A stretch of 64,000 bases of DNA, taken from Boesenbergia rotunda (lineage: Eukaryota; Streptophyta; Magnoliopsida; Zingiberales; Zingiberaceae). The DNA lies in the NCBI GenBank assembly GCA_024364735.1, contig JAGFNQ010005198.1:362802-426801 (forward strand). The letters are read 5' to 3'. This document shows, piece after piece, positions 10,690 to 20,416 of this stretch. The position numbers and the translations under genes were made by a program. The notes beneath the pieces are model-generated. The model was given only the letters and a program-made list of their open reading frames with translations, did no database searches and was not told where the DNA came from. Numbering within the stretch: the first letter of the stretch is position 1; each line of letters starts with the position of its first letter.

Positions 10690-11784
10690 AATGATACTTA
10701 TCAGTGAGCGTGGTTCGGGAGATACGTTCGAACTCAGCTGACTCGGGGATAGTCTGGTCACTGACCGCGTACTCTTCTAACTCGGGGTGCTCCTGACTTG
10801 GGGATCTCCTGATCCCGTGATACTTTGAGTGAGGACTTCTCTGGCTCGTGAGGACCACAGGAGCGCGGGCCGCCACTCGTTCGGCTGGGCCCCGAGTCAA
10901 GAAGTATGTGGGGGCATGCCCACTTACGACTTGTACGAAGGTGAGGATTCGGACCATCGGTCGGATTGTACCCAGGGAGCGTGGGCTGCCACGCGTCTGA
11001 CTAGGAACCGAGCGGGGAGGTGCGCGGGAGCAGATCCGCTTATAACTTTAGGATACTTTGAGTTGTGACTCCCCCAACTTGGGAGTGTTAAAGCTTAGGG
11101 ACGTTGCAAGTCGGAGCTCCTCCGACTCGGAACTCTCCTGATTTCGGAACTCCCCTGCCCAGGGCTTCCTGGACTCGGGGGGCCTTCTGGCCTTCTGGCC
11201 CTCTTTGCCTTGGTCAGGGCCAATGTTTCCTAGTGTTTAGGGGAAACGTGTTGATCCGCCTGTATAGGCCCTATATTCGACGGGCTCCCGGGGCCCATAA
11301 ACCTATCTCCTCCTGATGGGTTGTCAGGCTGCTGGGCCAGGCTACACATAAGCTGGCCCAAGATCATAAGCATCCCCCTCGAGTCTAGTCGAAGGAGGCA
11401 CGTAGTCCGACTGACTGGACCATTGTTTCGGCACAAGCCTGGCAAACCCAAATGGACCACTCTTGCGACTGATTTCCGTGGTCGACCCACAATCAGTGAC
11501 TCATCCTATCGGCAAACCTTCCCATCAAACGTCTCTTCGATCTCCCCCCCGCCGAATCATCCTATATCTCTCCCTTAATTGCCGCTTTAATTGCCTGAGC
11601 CACGTGTCCACAGGCCATTCGTCTTCCGAGCCACGATGCGTCTGCCGCCCATCCTTGCGAATGTCTGACTCGCACGTGTGCTCCGTCGCTTCGGGAGTCA
11701 CCTCGAGCTTAATCGGACGATCCAAGCTCAATCCCGCCTCTTTCCCTGCATGTCATCGAACGGCTAGCTTCGTACCCCAGACCC
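10690..11784 (-). mobile_element. Candidate 3' LTR and flank of the Tat-like gypsy element
   Basis: On the minus strand GAGGGGGA (plus 11373-11380) is a polypurine tract immediately followed by TGCTTATGATC, so a 3' LTR could extend from 11372 towards lower coordinates. 10810-11060 holds two diverged copies of the monomer that forms the tandem array at 14745-16025 (GGGAGCGTGGGCTGCCACGCG, CGCTTATAACT). The lower LTR edge was not fixed. 11381-11784 is a non-coding spacer before the antisense gene. Confidence 0.45.
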
Positions 11785-11789
11785 TATAA
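11785..11789 (+). promoter_or_regulatory. TATA-like box of the antisense ORF
   Basis: CCCTATAACTAGG lies 163 bp before the ATG at 11952 and is followed by a pyrimidine-rich leader (TTTTCGACTTTCTTC and similar), which is the look of a plant Pol II promoter and 5' UTR on the strand opposite to pol. Confidence 0.5.
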
Positions 11790-11951
11790 CTAGGTCTTTT
11801 ACCCCACTGTTTTTATCCACGCGTTTTAACTTCGACACTGTTCTGCTGCTTCTTCGAGCTTTGCTAGGGTTCCGACGAGTCCCTCTTTTCGACTTTCTTC
11901 TCCAGCGGCCTTTCCTTTTCCCGGCTAGTTTCTTTGCCCTTCTCTTTCCAC

Positions 11952-14205
11952 ATGGATTCGCCTTCTACCTCTTCTTCACCCACCGAGCCATGGTATTCCA
12001 CCATGGTAACCGACCTCCACGCTCATGACCTGGACCAGCTTCGGTCAAACTACCTAATCCCCTCTGACCATCGACTCCGTTTACCCAATTCAACTGACCG
12101 CCCCTATTCCGCCCCTTCGGGCTTCGTTACCTTGTCCCGAGACCACCTACAGGTCGGTCTCCGATTCCCCATCCATCCTTTCTTTCTTCCGTTTGTACAT
12201 ACTTTTGTATACCATTATCCCAACTAGCCTCGAACACAATTCGTCTGATGTGCGGTTCGACTATCATCTTTGCCCTATGCAAAATTCCCCTCCAACTTGA
12301 AACTTTTCATTATTTTTATTACCCTAAGAAACAAGAGCCGGGTGACTTTTTTTCCAAGCCCGCGCCAAAACTTCTTTCTAACTGAAGCTTCCCTCCTCCA
12401 ATAAAGGGAAAGAACGTTATTCCTTTGTTAAGACCACCCCGACCCCGAGTTAGCCCATGACCTGGGTCGAGGATCTTCCCTCCTCTCCTCCCCTTTCTAA
12501 GTATTACCGCACCTCCGCGGCCTACCAGTCGGCGATGTCGAAGCTCGGCGGTAGGCACTTCCACGGAGTGCACCTGCCGAAGGAGGAGCTCCTCTCCGCC
12601 TTCGGCCTCAGCCCAGTACCGATTCCACGGTCGACCTCCTTTGGTATGTGTTGTGCTATTTCCTTCGCTCATTTTCTAGCTCTAACTAAGATTGTGCTAT
12701 TCATGCAACCCTGATAATGTTGTCAGCGGCTTTAGTAGAAGGCTTTGGTCTGGACGACGCCGAGCTGAGGCTCGGGTCACCGCCAAATTGCAGGCGAGGG
12801 AGGGCACCCCGACTGAGGCCACTCCAGTGGACGCAACTCTAGCTGCCCTGGAGAAAACACCTACAACCTCTGGCCTCGAGACGGCACCGCCAGCACCAAC
12901 CGAGCAGCCTACTCCCTCCAAGCGTCGACGGGCTGCTTCCCCGACTGGGGACTCGACTGGCCCTTCTTCCAGCAAACGCCTGAAGAAGAAGAAGAAGAAG
13001 ACGAAGGTGGCCTTCGACTCGGGAGCCCCCCGGACGACCTCCGCCCTGGTTCCTGCCGCCGCCCCCTTAGTCTCCTTCGGCACACCCGACTTCCCGCTAC
13101 CAGAGGGATCGGGATCTCCGCCGGCCAAGGGTCAAATCAACCGACCCCCCATACACCTCCTAGTGTTGACTCGATCTGACTACCGCCTGGGCATCCCTCA
13201 AGGCGAGCTTCCCCATCGGCTCCAGGAGCTTTGTCTGTACGGGTCAGTAGCCGACCACTATGTGCAGGGACTCGAGGTGTCCTACTTTTGGGGGTCTAGC
13301 AGCAAGGCTGACGCATTCTTCCTCGAGGCCACTCAGGTATGTATGGGATCATTTCCTTTTTTCACCAATAACTTAGTTTTATGATCTCAGGATTTTTATC
13401 TTTTCTACAATTTTGGGGGTCGTGCCATAGTCTATCTATGGCGCTCTTGACCCACGCCTCGGCCCGGGAACAAGCCGAGAGGAGGGTGGAACTCTTGGAG
13501 ACTCGCCTCAAGCACACACAGCTTGTCTCCAGCGAGTCCTCCTTGAGCGATCTGCGGACCGAGGTCGTTGCCCTGTAAGACCGGCTGGCCCACTCTGAAG
13601 AGCAGTTGGGGGTCGCTCGCAGCCAGGCCGAGATGGCGGACTTGGTCGTCGCTCAGTCAAACCTCCGAATCTCCACTCTGGAGTACAACGAGCGAAAGGC
13701 TTGGGCTCTCCAGACGAAGACCCTAGCTAAGCTGACCAAGGCCAAAGCCGACCTCCTAGAGGCGTCTGGAGCAGCGGAATCCCTCAAGTCCCAGCTCGAG
13801 GCCAAGGAAGCAGAGGTGACGACCCAAGCGAAGTGGACAGAGGACCTGGCCACCGAGCTAACCTCCTGGGACCAAGCACTGGTCGATCAGAAGGAGGAGC
13901 TCGAGCACCTAAGGGTCGAGAGGGGCGAGTGGGAGGCAGCTCGGGCGAAGCTAGAGGAGTTGCGCTCCTATAAGGAGGGGGAGACCAGTCGGTGGGACAC
14001 CCGTAGGGTTGAGTACATCAACTCTACGGAGTTCACCCAACAAGTCTCCGAGCGGATTCGAATTATGTTGAAGCATCAGATGCTCAACATGTTCGAGCAG
14101 CTCATACAGGACTTGCATATTACCCCCGACTTGCCCCCTTCAGCAGTTAAGATGTCGGGCATGTCCCAGAACATGCCCGAGGAGGTTCACCATCCCTTCA
14201 AGTAA
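11952..14205 (+). pseudogene. Tat-lineage antisense ORF (putative gypsy type transposon domain), spliced
   Basis: Segments in order: 11952-12194 (81 codons; DLDQLRSNYLIPSDHRLRLP and GLRFPIHPFF match the start of the Transposase_28 or putative gypsy type transposon family), donor GTACAT; 12457-12643, donor GTATGT; 12727-13336, with a basic KKKKKK stretch and SKADAFFLEATQ, donor GTATGT; about 13431-14205, a long Lys/Glu/Ala coiled coil (AREQAERRVELLETRL onward) ending at TAA 14203-14205. An in-frame TAA at 13576-13578 breaks the coiled coil, and the piece around 12310-12456 does not read cleanly. Extra antisense ORFs between pol and the 3' LTR are known from Tat-lineage elements; their function is unknown. 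Splice sites are inferred. Confidence 0.65.
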
Positions 14206-14744
14206 GGGTCGGATTTTTGTATTTTCATTTCTTCTTTCTTATAGAGGCATGCCTCTAAATTTTGCCATGCACTTGCTTTTTCAATATGATCTTTCTTTTT
14301 CTCAAGCTTTCTCGAATGCGACTGTCGTTCGACCCGAACGTGATTGCCTTTCGAATGTAAACAACTCAGATGATTGTTAGTGAGAGCGACTCGAGTGAAC
14401 AAGCGACCGATCCCTTCGGCCTCACGAGTAATCGGGGAAACAATAGTCCGCGAGAGTTTCTGAGTATTGGCCACTCGGGTAAGAGCATGTTGGAGCGATT
14501 CGACCCCACGAGTGACTGGGTTAAACACTTGAGCGCGATAACTTCTAAGTATTGGCCACTCGGGGTGATCGACAAAGAGTCCGACGACCAGGACTAAGTT
14601 GAGCGTGTAAGGTTGCCAGCTCGGCCAGTTCAAAGCCTTGTCATTTAGCTTGATCTTGGGCAACGTGGGTTGCCACACGCCCCACCTGGGAGTTAGGTCA
14701 AGGAAGCCACAAGGACTTTCCTGCTGGTAGTTAGCACGAATGCG
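14206..14744. other. Spacer between antisense ORF and tandem array
   Basis: Holds a short palindrome (TAGAGGCATGCCTCTA near 14241) and degenerate ACTCGGG/GACTCGAG words. No coding region is supported on either strand. Confidence 0.5.
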
Positions 14745-16025
14745 AGAGATTAGACATTCGGTCGGTTAATACCTAGGGAGCGTGGGCTGCCACGCGTCCG
14801 ACTGGGAACCAAACTGAGGGGTGCGCGGGAGCTGGTCCACTTATAACTCGTGAGAACGAGAGTCTGGACACTCGGTCAGGCCGATTCTCAGGAACGTGGG
14901 CCGCCACACGTCCGATATGGGACACTGAGCCGAGTGGGGCAAGGGAGCATGCCCGCATATAACTCGCTGGCGAGGCGAGAGTCTGGACACTCGGTCGGAT
15001 AGTTCTCAGGGTGCGTGGGCAATCACGCGTTCGACTGAGAGCCAAGGGGTGCATGGGAGCTGGGCCCGCTTGTAACTCGTGAGAACGAGAGTCTGGACAC
15101 TCGGTCAGGCCGCCATGGGAGCTGGGCCACCACGCGTCCGATCGGGGGCACTGAGCCGAGTGGGGCACGGGAGCATGCCCGCTTATAACTTGCTGGCAAG
15201 GCGAGAGTCTGGACACTCGGTCGGATAGTTCTCAAGGAGCGTGGGCCGCCACGCGTCTGACTGAGAGTCGAGCCGAGGGTTGCACGGGAGCTGGGTCCGC
15301 TTATAACTCGTGAGAACGAGAGTCTGAACGCCGATTCTCAGGAGCGTGGGTCACAACGCGTCCAATCGGGGACACTGAGCCGAGTGGGGCACGGGAGCAT
15401 GCCCGCTTATAACTCGCTGGCAAGGCAAGACTCTGGACACTCGGTCGGATAGTTCTCAGGCAGCGTGGGCTGCCACGCGTCCGACTGAGAGCAGAGCCGA
15501 GGGGTGCACGGGAGCTGAGCTCGCTTATAAGTCGTGAGAACAAGAGTCTAAACACTCGGTCAGGTCGATTCTCAGGAGCGTGGGCCTCCACACATCCGAT
15601 TGGGGACACTAAACCGAGTGGGGCATGGGAGCATGCCCGCTTATAACTCGTTGGCAAGGCGAGAGTCTAGACACTCTATCGGATAGTTCTCAGGGAGCGT
15701 GGGCCGCCACGCGTCCGACTGAGAGCCGATCTGAGGGGTGCATGGGAGCATGCCCGCTTATAACTCGTGAGAATGAGAGTTTGGACACTCGGTCGGGCCG
15801 ATTCTCAGAAGCGTGGGCCTCCACGTGTCAGATCGGGGGCACTAAGCCGGGTGGGGCACGGGAGCATGCACGCTTATAACTCGCTGGCAAGGCAAGAGTC
15901 TGGACACTCGGTCAGATAGTTCTCAGGGAGCGTGAGCCGCCACTCATCCGACTGAGAGCCGAGCCGAGGGGTGCATGGGAGCATGCCCGCTTATAACTCG
16001 CTGGCAAGCCGAGAGTCTGGAACAC
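14745..16025. repeat. Tandem array of about 115-bp monomers in alternating A/B order
   Basis: Eleven CTTATAACT-type landmarks recur at about 14840, 14957, 15070, 15183, 15300, 15409, 15524, 15641, 15757, 15873 and 15990. Nearly all of the monomers fall into two alternating types. Type A follows with CGTGAGAACGAGAGTCTGG, CCGATTCTCAGGAGCGTGGG and GGGCACTGAGCCGAGTGGGG; type B with CGCTGGCAAGGCGAGAGTC, GGATAGTTCTCAGGGAGCG and GACTGAGAGCCGAGCCGAGG. The higher-order period is about 230 bp. The array lies 3' of pol in the gypsy element's own orientation; long tandem repeats in this place are known from Tat/Ogre elements. Confidence 0.9.
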
Positions 16026-16107
16026 CTGCAAGTTGAGCGAGGACCCCATTCTTCCACTATCATAGTTTAGGCAGTATATTTGTTTTACAATGCTCTCATT
16101 GTGCCTC

Positions 16108-17606
16108 TCAATAGGGTTGGAGGTGAATCGCGTTCCATGGCCGATCGAGCCTCTTTCTCTTGTCATTTTCCAGGTAATAAGTTCCAGAAGCTAGCTTCTC
16201 AACAACTTTAAAAGGTCCTCCCAACTGCGGCTCCAGTTTACTGACGTCCCCAACCGGCTTGATCCTTTTCCAGACGAGTTCCCCTACCTGGAATGTTCTT
16301 GGCAACACCTTCCAATTATATCTCTGTTTCATTTCTGGCGGTACGCAAACATTCGCGCGGCCGCCTTACCTCGAATTTCTTCGACTAAGTCCAGCTCCAA
16401 GCGCCTTTTCTCGGGATTATCTTCGTCATAAGGTCTTCGCTGATCCAACTCACACCCGACCTCGATCGGCACCACAACTTCACTTCCATAGACCAGCTGG
16501 AAAGGGGTATGACTCGTAGTTTCTTTGGGCGTGGTTTGAAGAGCCCACAAGACACTAGGCAACTCATCCACCCAGGCTCCTCCTGCATGGTCCAGCTTGG
16601 TCTTCAGTCCCCTTAGTATCTCCCGATTGGCCACTTTGCTTGGCCATTGCTTTGTGGGTACGCCACAGAGGTGAAAACTTGCTTAATGTCATAGGCCGAA
16701 CACCATTATTGTATTTTTCAGCCCTGGAATTACCTTCCATTATCTGAGACACATTTACGAGGAATTCCATACCGGCATAAAATGTTCTGCCACAGGAACT
16801 TAATCACGGCCTGCTCGATGATACGCGCCAGGGCCTCTGCTTCTATCCACTTGGAAAAGTAGTCGACGACCACTAGCAGGAACTTCTTCTGAGCCGCGGC
16901 GAGCGGGAATGACCCCACTATATCCATGCCCCATTAGTCGAAAGGGCAGGAGACTGTTGATGCCTTCATTGTTTCCATGGGTCGGTGAGGAAGATAATGG
17001 TGCTTCTGACAAGACAAGCACGTGGACACCATTTTATCGGCGTCCTTCTGTAGGGTCGGCCAGTAATACTCGACCAGCAAGGCTTTTCGGGCCACAGCCA
17101 AAGCTCCAGCGTGGCTTCTGCAAACTCCCATGTAGATCTCTCTAAGCACATAGTCTGTATCTTCCTCGCCCAGGCACTTGAGTAGAGGCCGAGTGAAGGA
17201 CCTATTGTATAGTACATCCTCGACCATGGTGTACTAAACTGCCCGGTTTCTAAGCAATCGGGCTTCCTCTCGGTCGGCTGGGACGACCCCTTCTGTCAGG
17301 TAGGCAATGAGCGGTGTCCTCCAGTCTGATTCTAGCTCCAACTCGACCTGTCGCTCAATGTGCATAATCATCAAGGTCCGCCCACCCGGCTGAGGAAGAA
17401 CCCAAGAGCCGACCGAGCTGGCCAATTTAGCCAGCTCATCCGCCCTCAGATTGCTCTCCCTGGGGATCTTCTGAATCTGCACCTCTTGAAACTTGGCTGT
17501 CAGCTTCTCATAGGCATCTATGAAGGTCTGCAGCCGGTCACTGTTGACTTCGAAACAACCGGCGACCTGCTGAGTAACCAATTGAGAATCGGAGTATTGT
17601 ACCACC
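16108..17606 (-). pseudogene. Ty3-gypsy (Tat/Retand-like) pol remnant: RNase H and integrase
   Basis: Reading from 17606 down: end of RNase H (SDSQLVTQQVAGCFEV, IPRESNLRADELAKLAS), then integrase zinc domain (SHAGALAVARKALL, CLSCQKH; the usual first His is Tyr in REIYMG), integrase core (MDIVGSFPLAAAQKKF, VVDYFSKWIEAEALA, VSDNGR), the stretch around TSVAYPQSNGQ read across frames, then EILRGLKTKLDHAGG, SHTPFQLVYGSE and the C-terminal GPFKVVEKLASGTYYL. Several frameshifts separate the pieces. Gag, protease, reverse transcriptase and 5' LTR are missing: at 17606 the coding sequence stops where the copia LTR begins, so a later insertion split or removed the rest. Confidence 0.9.
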
Positions 17607-18502
17607 TGAAGGATCGTTTAGGCGTGCTAGGGGGGTGAATAGCACTTTTTCGAATTGGATCTCTACAAATTCGTTAGCGCAGCGGAAATAATATGCAAAT
17701 GAAAATAAGTACAATGCTAACAATGATCGTTTACTTGGTATCCACCCAGATGGGTGACTAATCCAAGGATCCACGCCGCGAGCACCACTTTCACTATCGA
17801 AAACTCTCCTTCAGGTGGAGAAACCTTCATAGTCGATCTTCCTCTTTACAGAATGAAGAAATATGAGAGAGGAAGTATGAAACACTCTTCAAACGAGCAA
17901 CACTTTGACACTGTACGGAACCGTACCACCCACGTGCAAAAAGATGCTCCTTTTATAGGAGAACAGGACAAACTCGCAGTCTGTCCAGCCCCTAATAAGA
18001 GAGGACTAAAGTCACGGATCAACCCCGAACGAAGCCGCTCATCCATTCCATGCCTCGCCTCGCACGTTAGGCTCCTGGGCTGAGCTGGAATGAGGAGTGA
18101 GAGCTATTCGACTAATGGGAATTGTGCGAAAGCAATTCAAAAACAAAATACTTAGAAAATACTTATCATACTCCAATCTTCCTCCCCTACTGGAGAACAA
18201 ATACTTATCATACTCTTTGATTCCTACCCTACTCAAAGAATCCTACCCCACTGGACTAAAGGAATTGAATAGACTATAAGGACTCAAGGAATTGAATAGA
18301 CTAGCTACCCTACTGGACTAAAGTAATTTCATCTTGCATCTTGATCTTTCGGCTAACTTTCTCTTTCTTTCGGCTAATCGCTAATCTTGCATCTTGATCG
18401 AAGTGCTAATCTTTATCTTCGCAAATACAAATCATACTCAAATCTTCCTCCTAGACTAAACGTAACCCCATAGCATCACGCATCTTCTTCTCCAATTCTT
18501 TT

Positions 18503-18650
18503 CCTGGGGCAGTCGACTGGTCTAGTATTAATTGCTAGCCAACGGCTAGTTTTCAGGGTATACCAGTCGACTGCCCCAGGGGCACTGGTCCGAGGCCGAA
18601 AACTCTCTGTGACTTTTGGCAGTCGACTGTCCCATGGGCAGTCGACTGCC
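18503..18650. repeat. GTCGAC-centred inverted repeats in the copia LTR
   Basis: 18503-18521 and 18562-18580 are perfect 19-bp inverted arms (CCTGGGGCAGTCGACTGGT) around a 40-nt loop. About 35 bp further on GGCAGTCGACTG occurs twice more (near 18617-18650) around CCCATGGG. Another single copy (CCAGTCGACTG) lies at 19927, outside the LTR. Confidence 0.85.
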
Positions 18651-18662
18651 CTGCCTCTCAGC

Positions 18663-19097
18663 TAGGGGTGAGTATTCGGTTAAAACCGAACCGAACCGAA
18701 TAGACCGAAAACCGAATAAACCGAAATTTTTCAACAAAACCGAACCGACCGAATTTCTTAATAAAAACCGAAAAAACCGAACCGATAAAATATCGGTTAA
18801 TTCGGGTTTTAACCGAATTAACCGATTTAACCGAACTTTTAAAATTTATTCGATTTTAATTAAAAAATCAAGATTTTATTTAATTTAATTATATTTTTAA
18901 ATAAAAATAATTAAATTAATATTCTTATTCGGTTTAACCGAATTACAAAATTGAAAACCGAAAACCGAACCGAATTAACCGAAAACCGAACCGAATTTCG
19001 TGAAAAAAACCGAAAACCGAATTAACCGAACCGAATTCCAAAATTCGGTCGGTTCGGTTCGGTTAATTCAGTTTTTCCGAATTTTTGCTCACCCCTA
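18663..19097. mobile_element. hAT-type MITE packed with CCGAA motifs
   Basis: A 435-bp insertion with 10-bp terminal inverted repeats TAGGGGTGAG and an exact 8-bp target duplication CTCTCAGC at 18655-18662 and 19098-19105, which is the hAT signature. The interior has no coding capacity and consists of two inverted blocks of AACCGAACCGAA-like repeats flanking an AT-rich centre (18840-18930). Confidence 0.93.
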
Positions 19098-19465
19098 CTC
19101 TCAGCCTAGTTCCAGCAACTCCGGACCTTCTCCTTCACGTGTGCCTTCAGGTCTGCTCCCTTGGCTTGCCCCTTGAAGTTCTCTTCCTCTGGCTATCGTC
19201 CCTCGGATGCGCACGCAAGCCTTCCCTTGGCTTGCCTCCATGCCACCCTTCACGTGTGCCCTTGAAGTCCACTTCCCGGCTTGCCCTTGGAGCTCTCCTC
19301 CCTCGGCTCTCGTCCCTCGGATATGTCCACCATGTGTGATTCTCCAAGTCCTGCAAACTCAATCACACACATTAAACACAACATAACACTCTAACCTTAA
19401 ACATATTCACCCACACACATCAAAACCATGATCTTCCAATCATTTAAGGGTCGATTGCCTCAACA

Positions 19466-20416
19466 ATCTCCCCCTTTTTGATGTGTGGCAATATGTTTAT
19501 GTTTAGAGATAAAAACAACCACAATAATAATAATAAGAGATAGCAATTGAAAAAGCATAAGACATAGTAGCCCTAAGAGGTAACCACCCCCTTAATCCAT
19601 GTCTTCTCCCTATTTTCAATTCTAATCATAGTCCAAGTTATGTTTCCACTTAACACTCAACAATATTAAAAATGCAAGACATATCAGAACCTAAGAGGTA
19701 ACCTCCCCCTTAATCCATGTCTTCTCACTATTTTTAATCATTCAAGGTCTAAGTGAGAAAGAAAAACCTTAAATCATCCATTCTAAGTTAAAATTCTAAC
19801 TTAAACCACCTATTCTCCCCCTTTGACATCATCAAAAGGATTACCTCAAGCAACCCAACCCTATGACATCAAATGAAAGAATAATGGATTTCTGAAATAT
19901 CTCACAGTAGCTGAAAACAGACGTGCCAGTCGACTGATACGCTATCAGTTTCACTTTTCAGGTTTTCTGCCGAATTTCAGAAACCTCCAGAAAAATTTAA
20001 AAAATTCCAAAAATTATAAAATTTTGCAGACATGTTTGAAATGATATACTTTATCATGGATAAATATTAGTCCATATAAAATTTCAAACATGCATGACTT
20101 TTGATAAAAATCCAAAATCTTTGAAAACTACTACATTTTGTATCAAACTTACAATCTAATTTTGCAATCATATGACTTTTAAAAGCATGACAAAGCATAT
20201 AAAACATAAAATGGTTTTCAAAGATTTAAAATATCCAACTATGATCTTTGAGCAAAGTGTCCATTGATTAAACACTTATCTTCCCCATAGTTGGTCTAAT
20301 TTTCATATTTTGATACATCTAATGGTTCAACAATGTGCCACAAGCACAAGTGAGCCAAATGTATCACCCTAATGGATCAAACACCCTTTTTCAAGTTTAA
20401 AATCTCAAAGTTCATT
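19466..20416 (-). other. Non-coding 3' internal region of the copia element
   Basis: About 950 bp between the pol stop and the polypurine tract. Two copies of a roughly 110-bp motif (CCTAAGAGGTAACC...CCTTAATCCATGTCTTCTC) occur at about 19574 and 19690. SIRE-lineage elements often have an extra region here, but no env-like ORF is readable in this copy. Confidence 0.6.

Larger units (their letters stand above)
17607..19465 (-). mobile_element. 3' LTR of a SIRE-like Ty1-copia element
   Basis: Runs from TGAAGGATCG (17607) to GCCTCAACA (19465). The adjoining polypurine tract (minus-strand CAAAAAGGGGGAGAT, plus 19466-19480) marks this as the 3' LTR of the minus-strand element. Length is 1859 bp, or 1416 bp after removing the MITE and its target duplication. 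The outer 40 bp (CTAGGGGGGTGAATAG) resemble 23345 and, reversed, the end of the solo LTR at 43743. It contains palindromic GGCAGTCGACTGCC-type repeats. Confidence 0.82.

Noticed and set aside
12319..12672. 117-codon minus-strand ORF
   Set aside because: Opposite strand of the antisense-ORF exon at 12457-12643, which has the family-like protein and splice donor.
14773..15657. Long minus-strand ORFs across the tandem array
   Set aside because: Products of the GC-rich repeat period; the peptide is itself repetitive (RACSHAPLGS-like) and has no family.
14745..16025. CRISPR-like spaced repeats
   Set aside because: The repeats are contiguous 115-bp monomers of a plant retroelement with no unique spacers; CRISPR is not expected in a nuclear plant genome.
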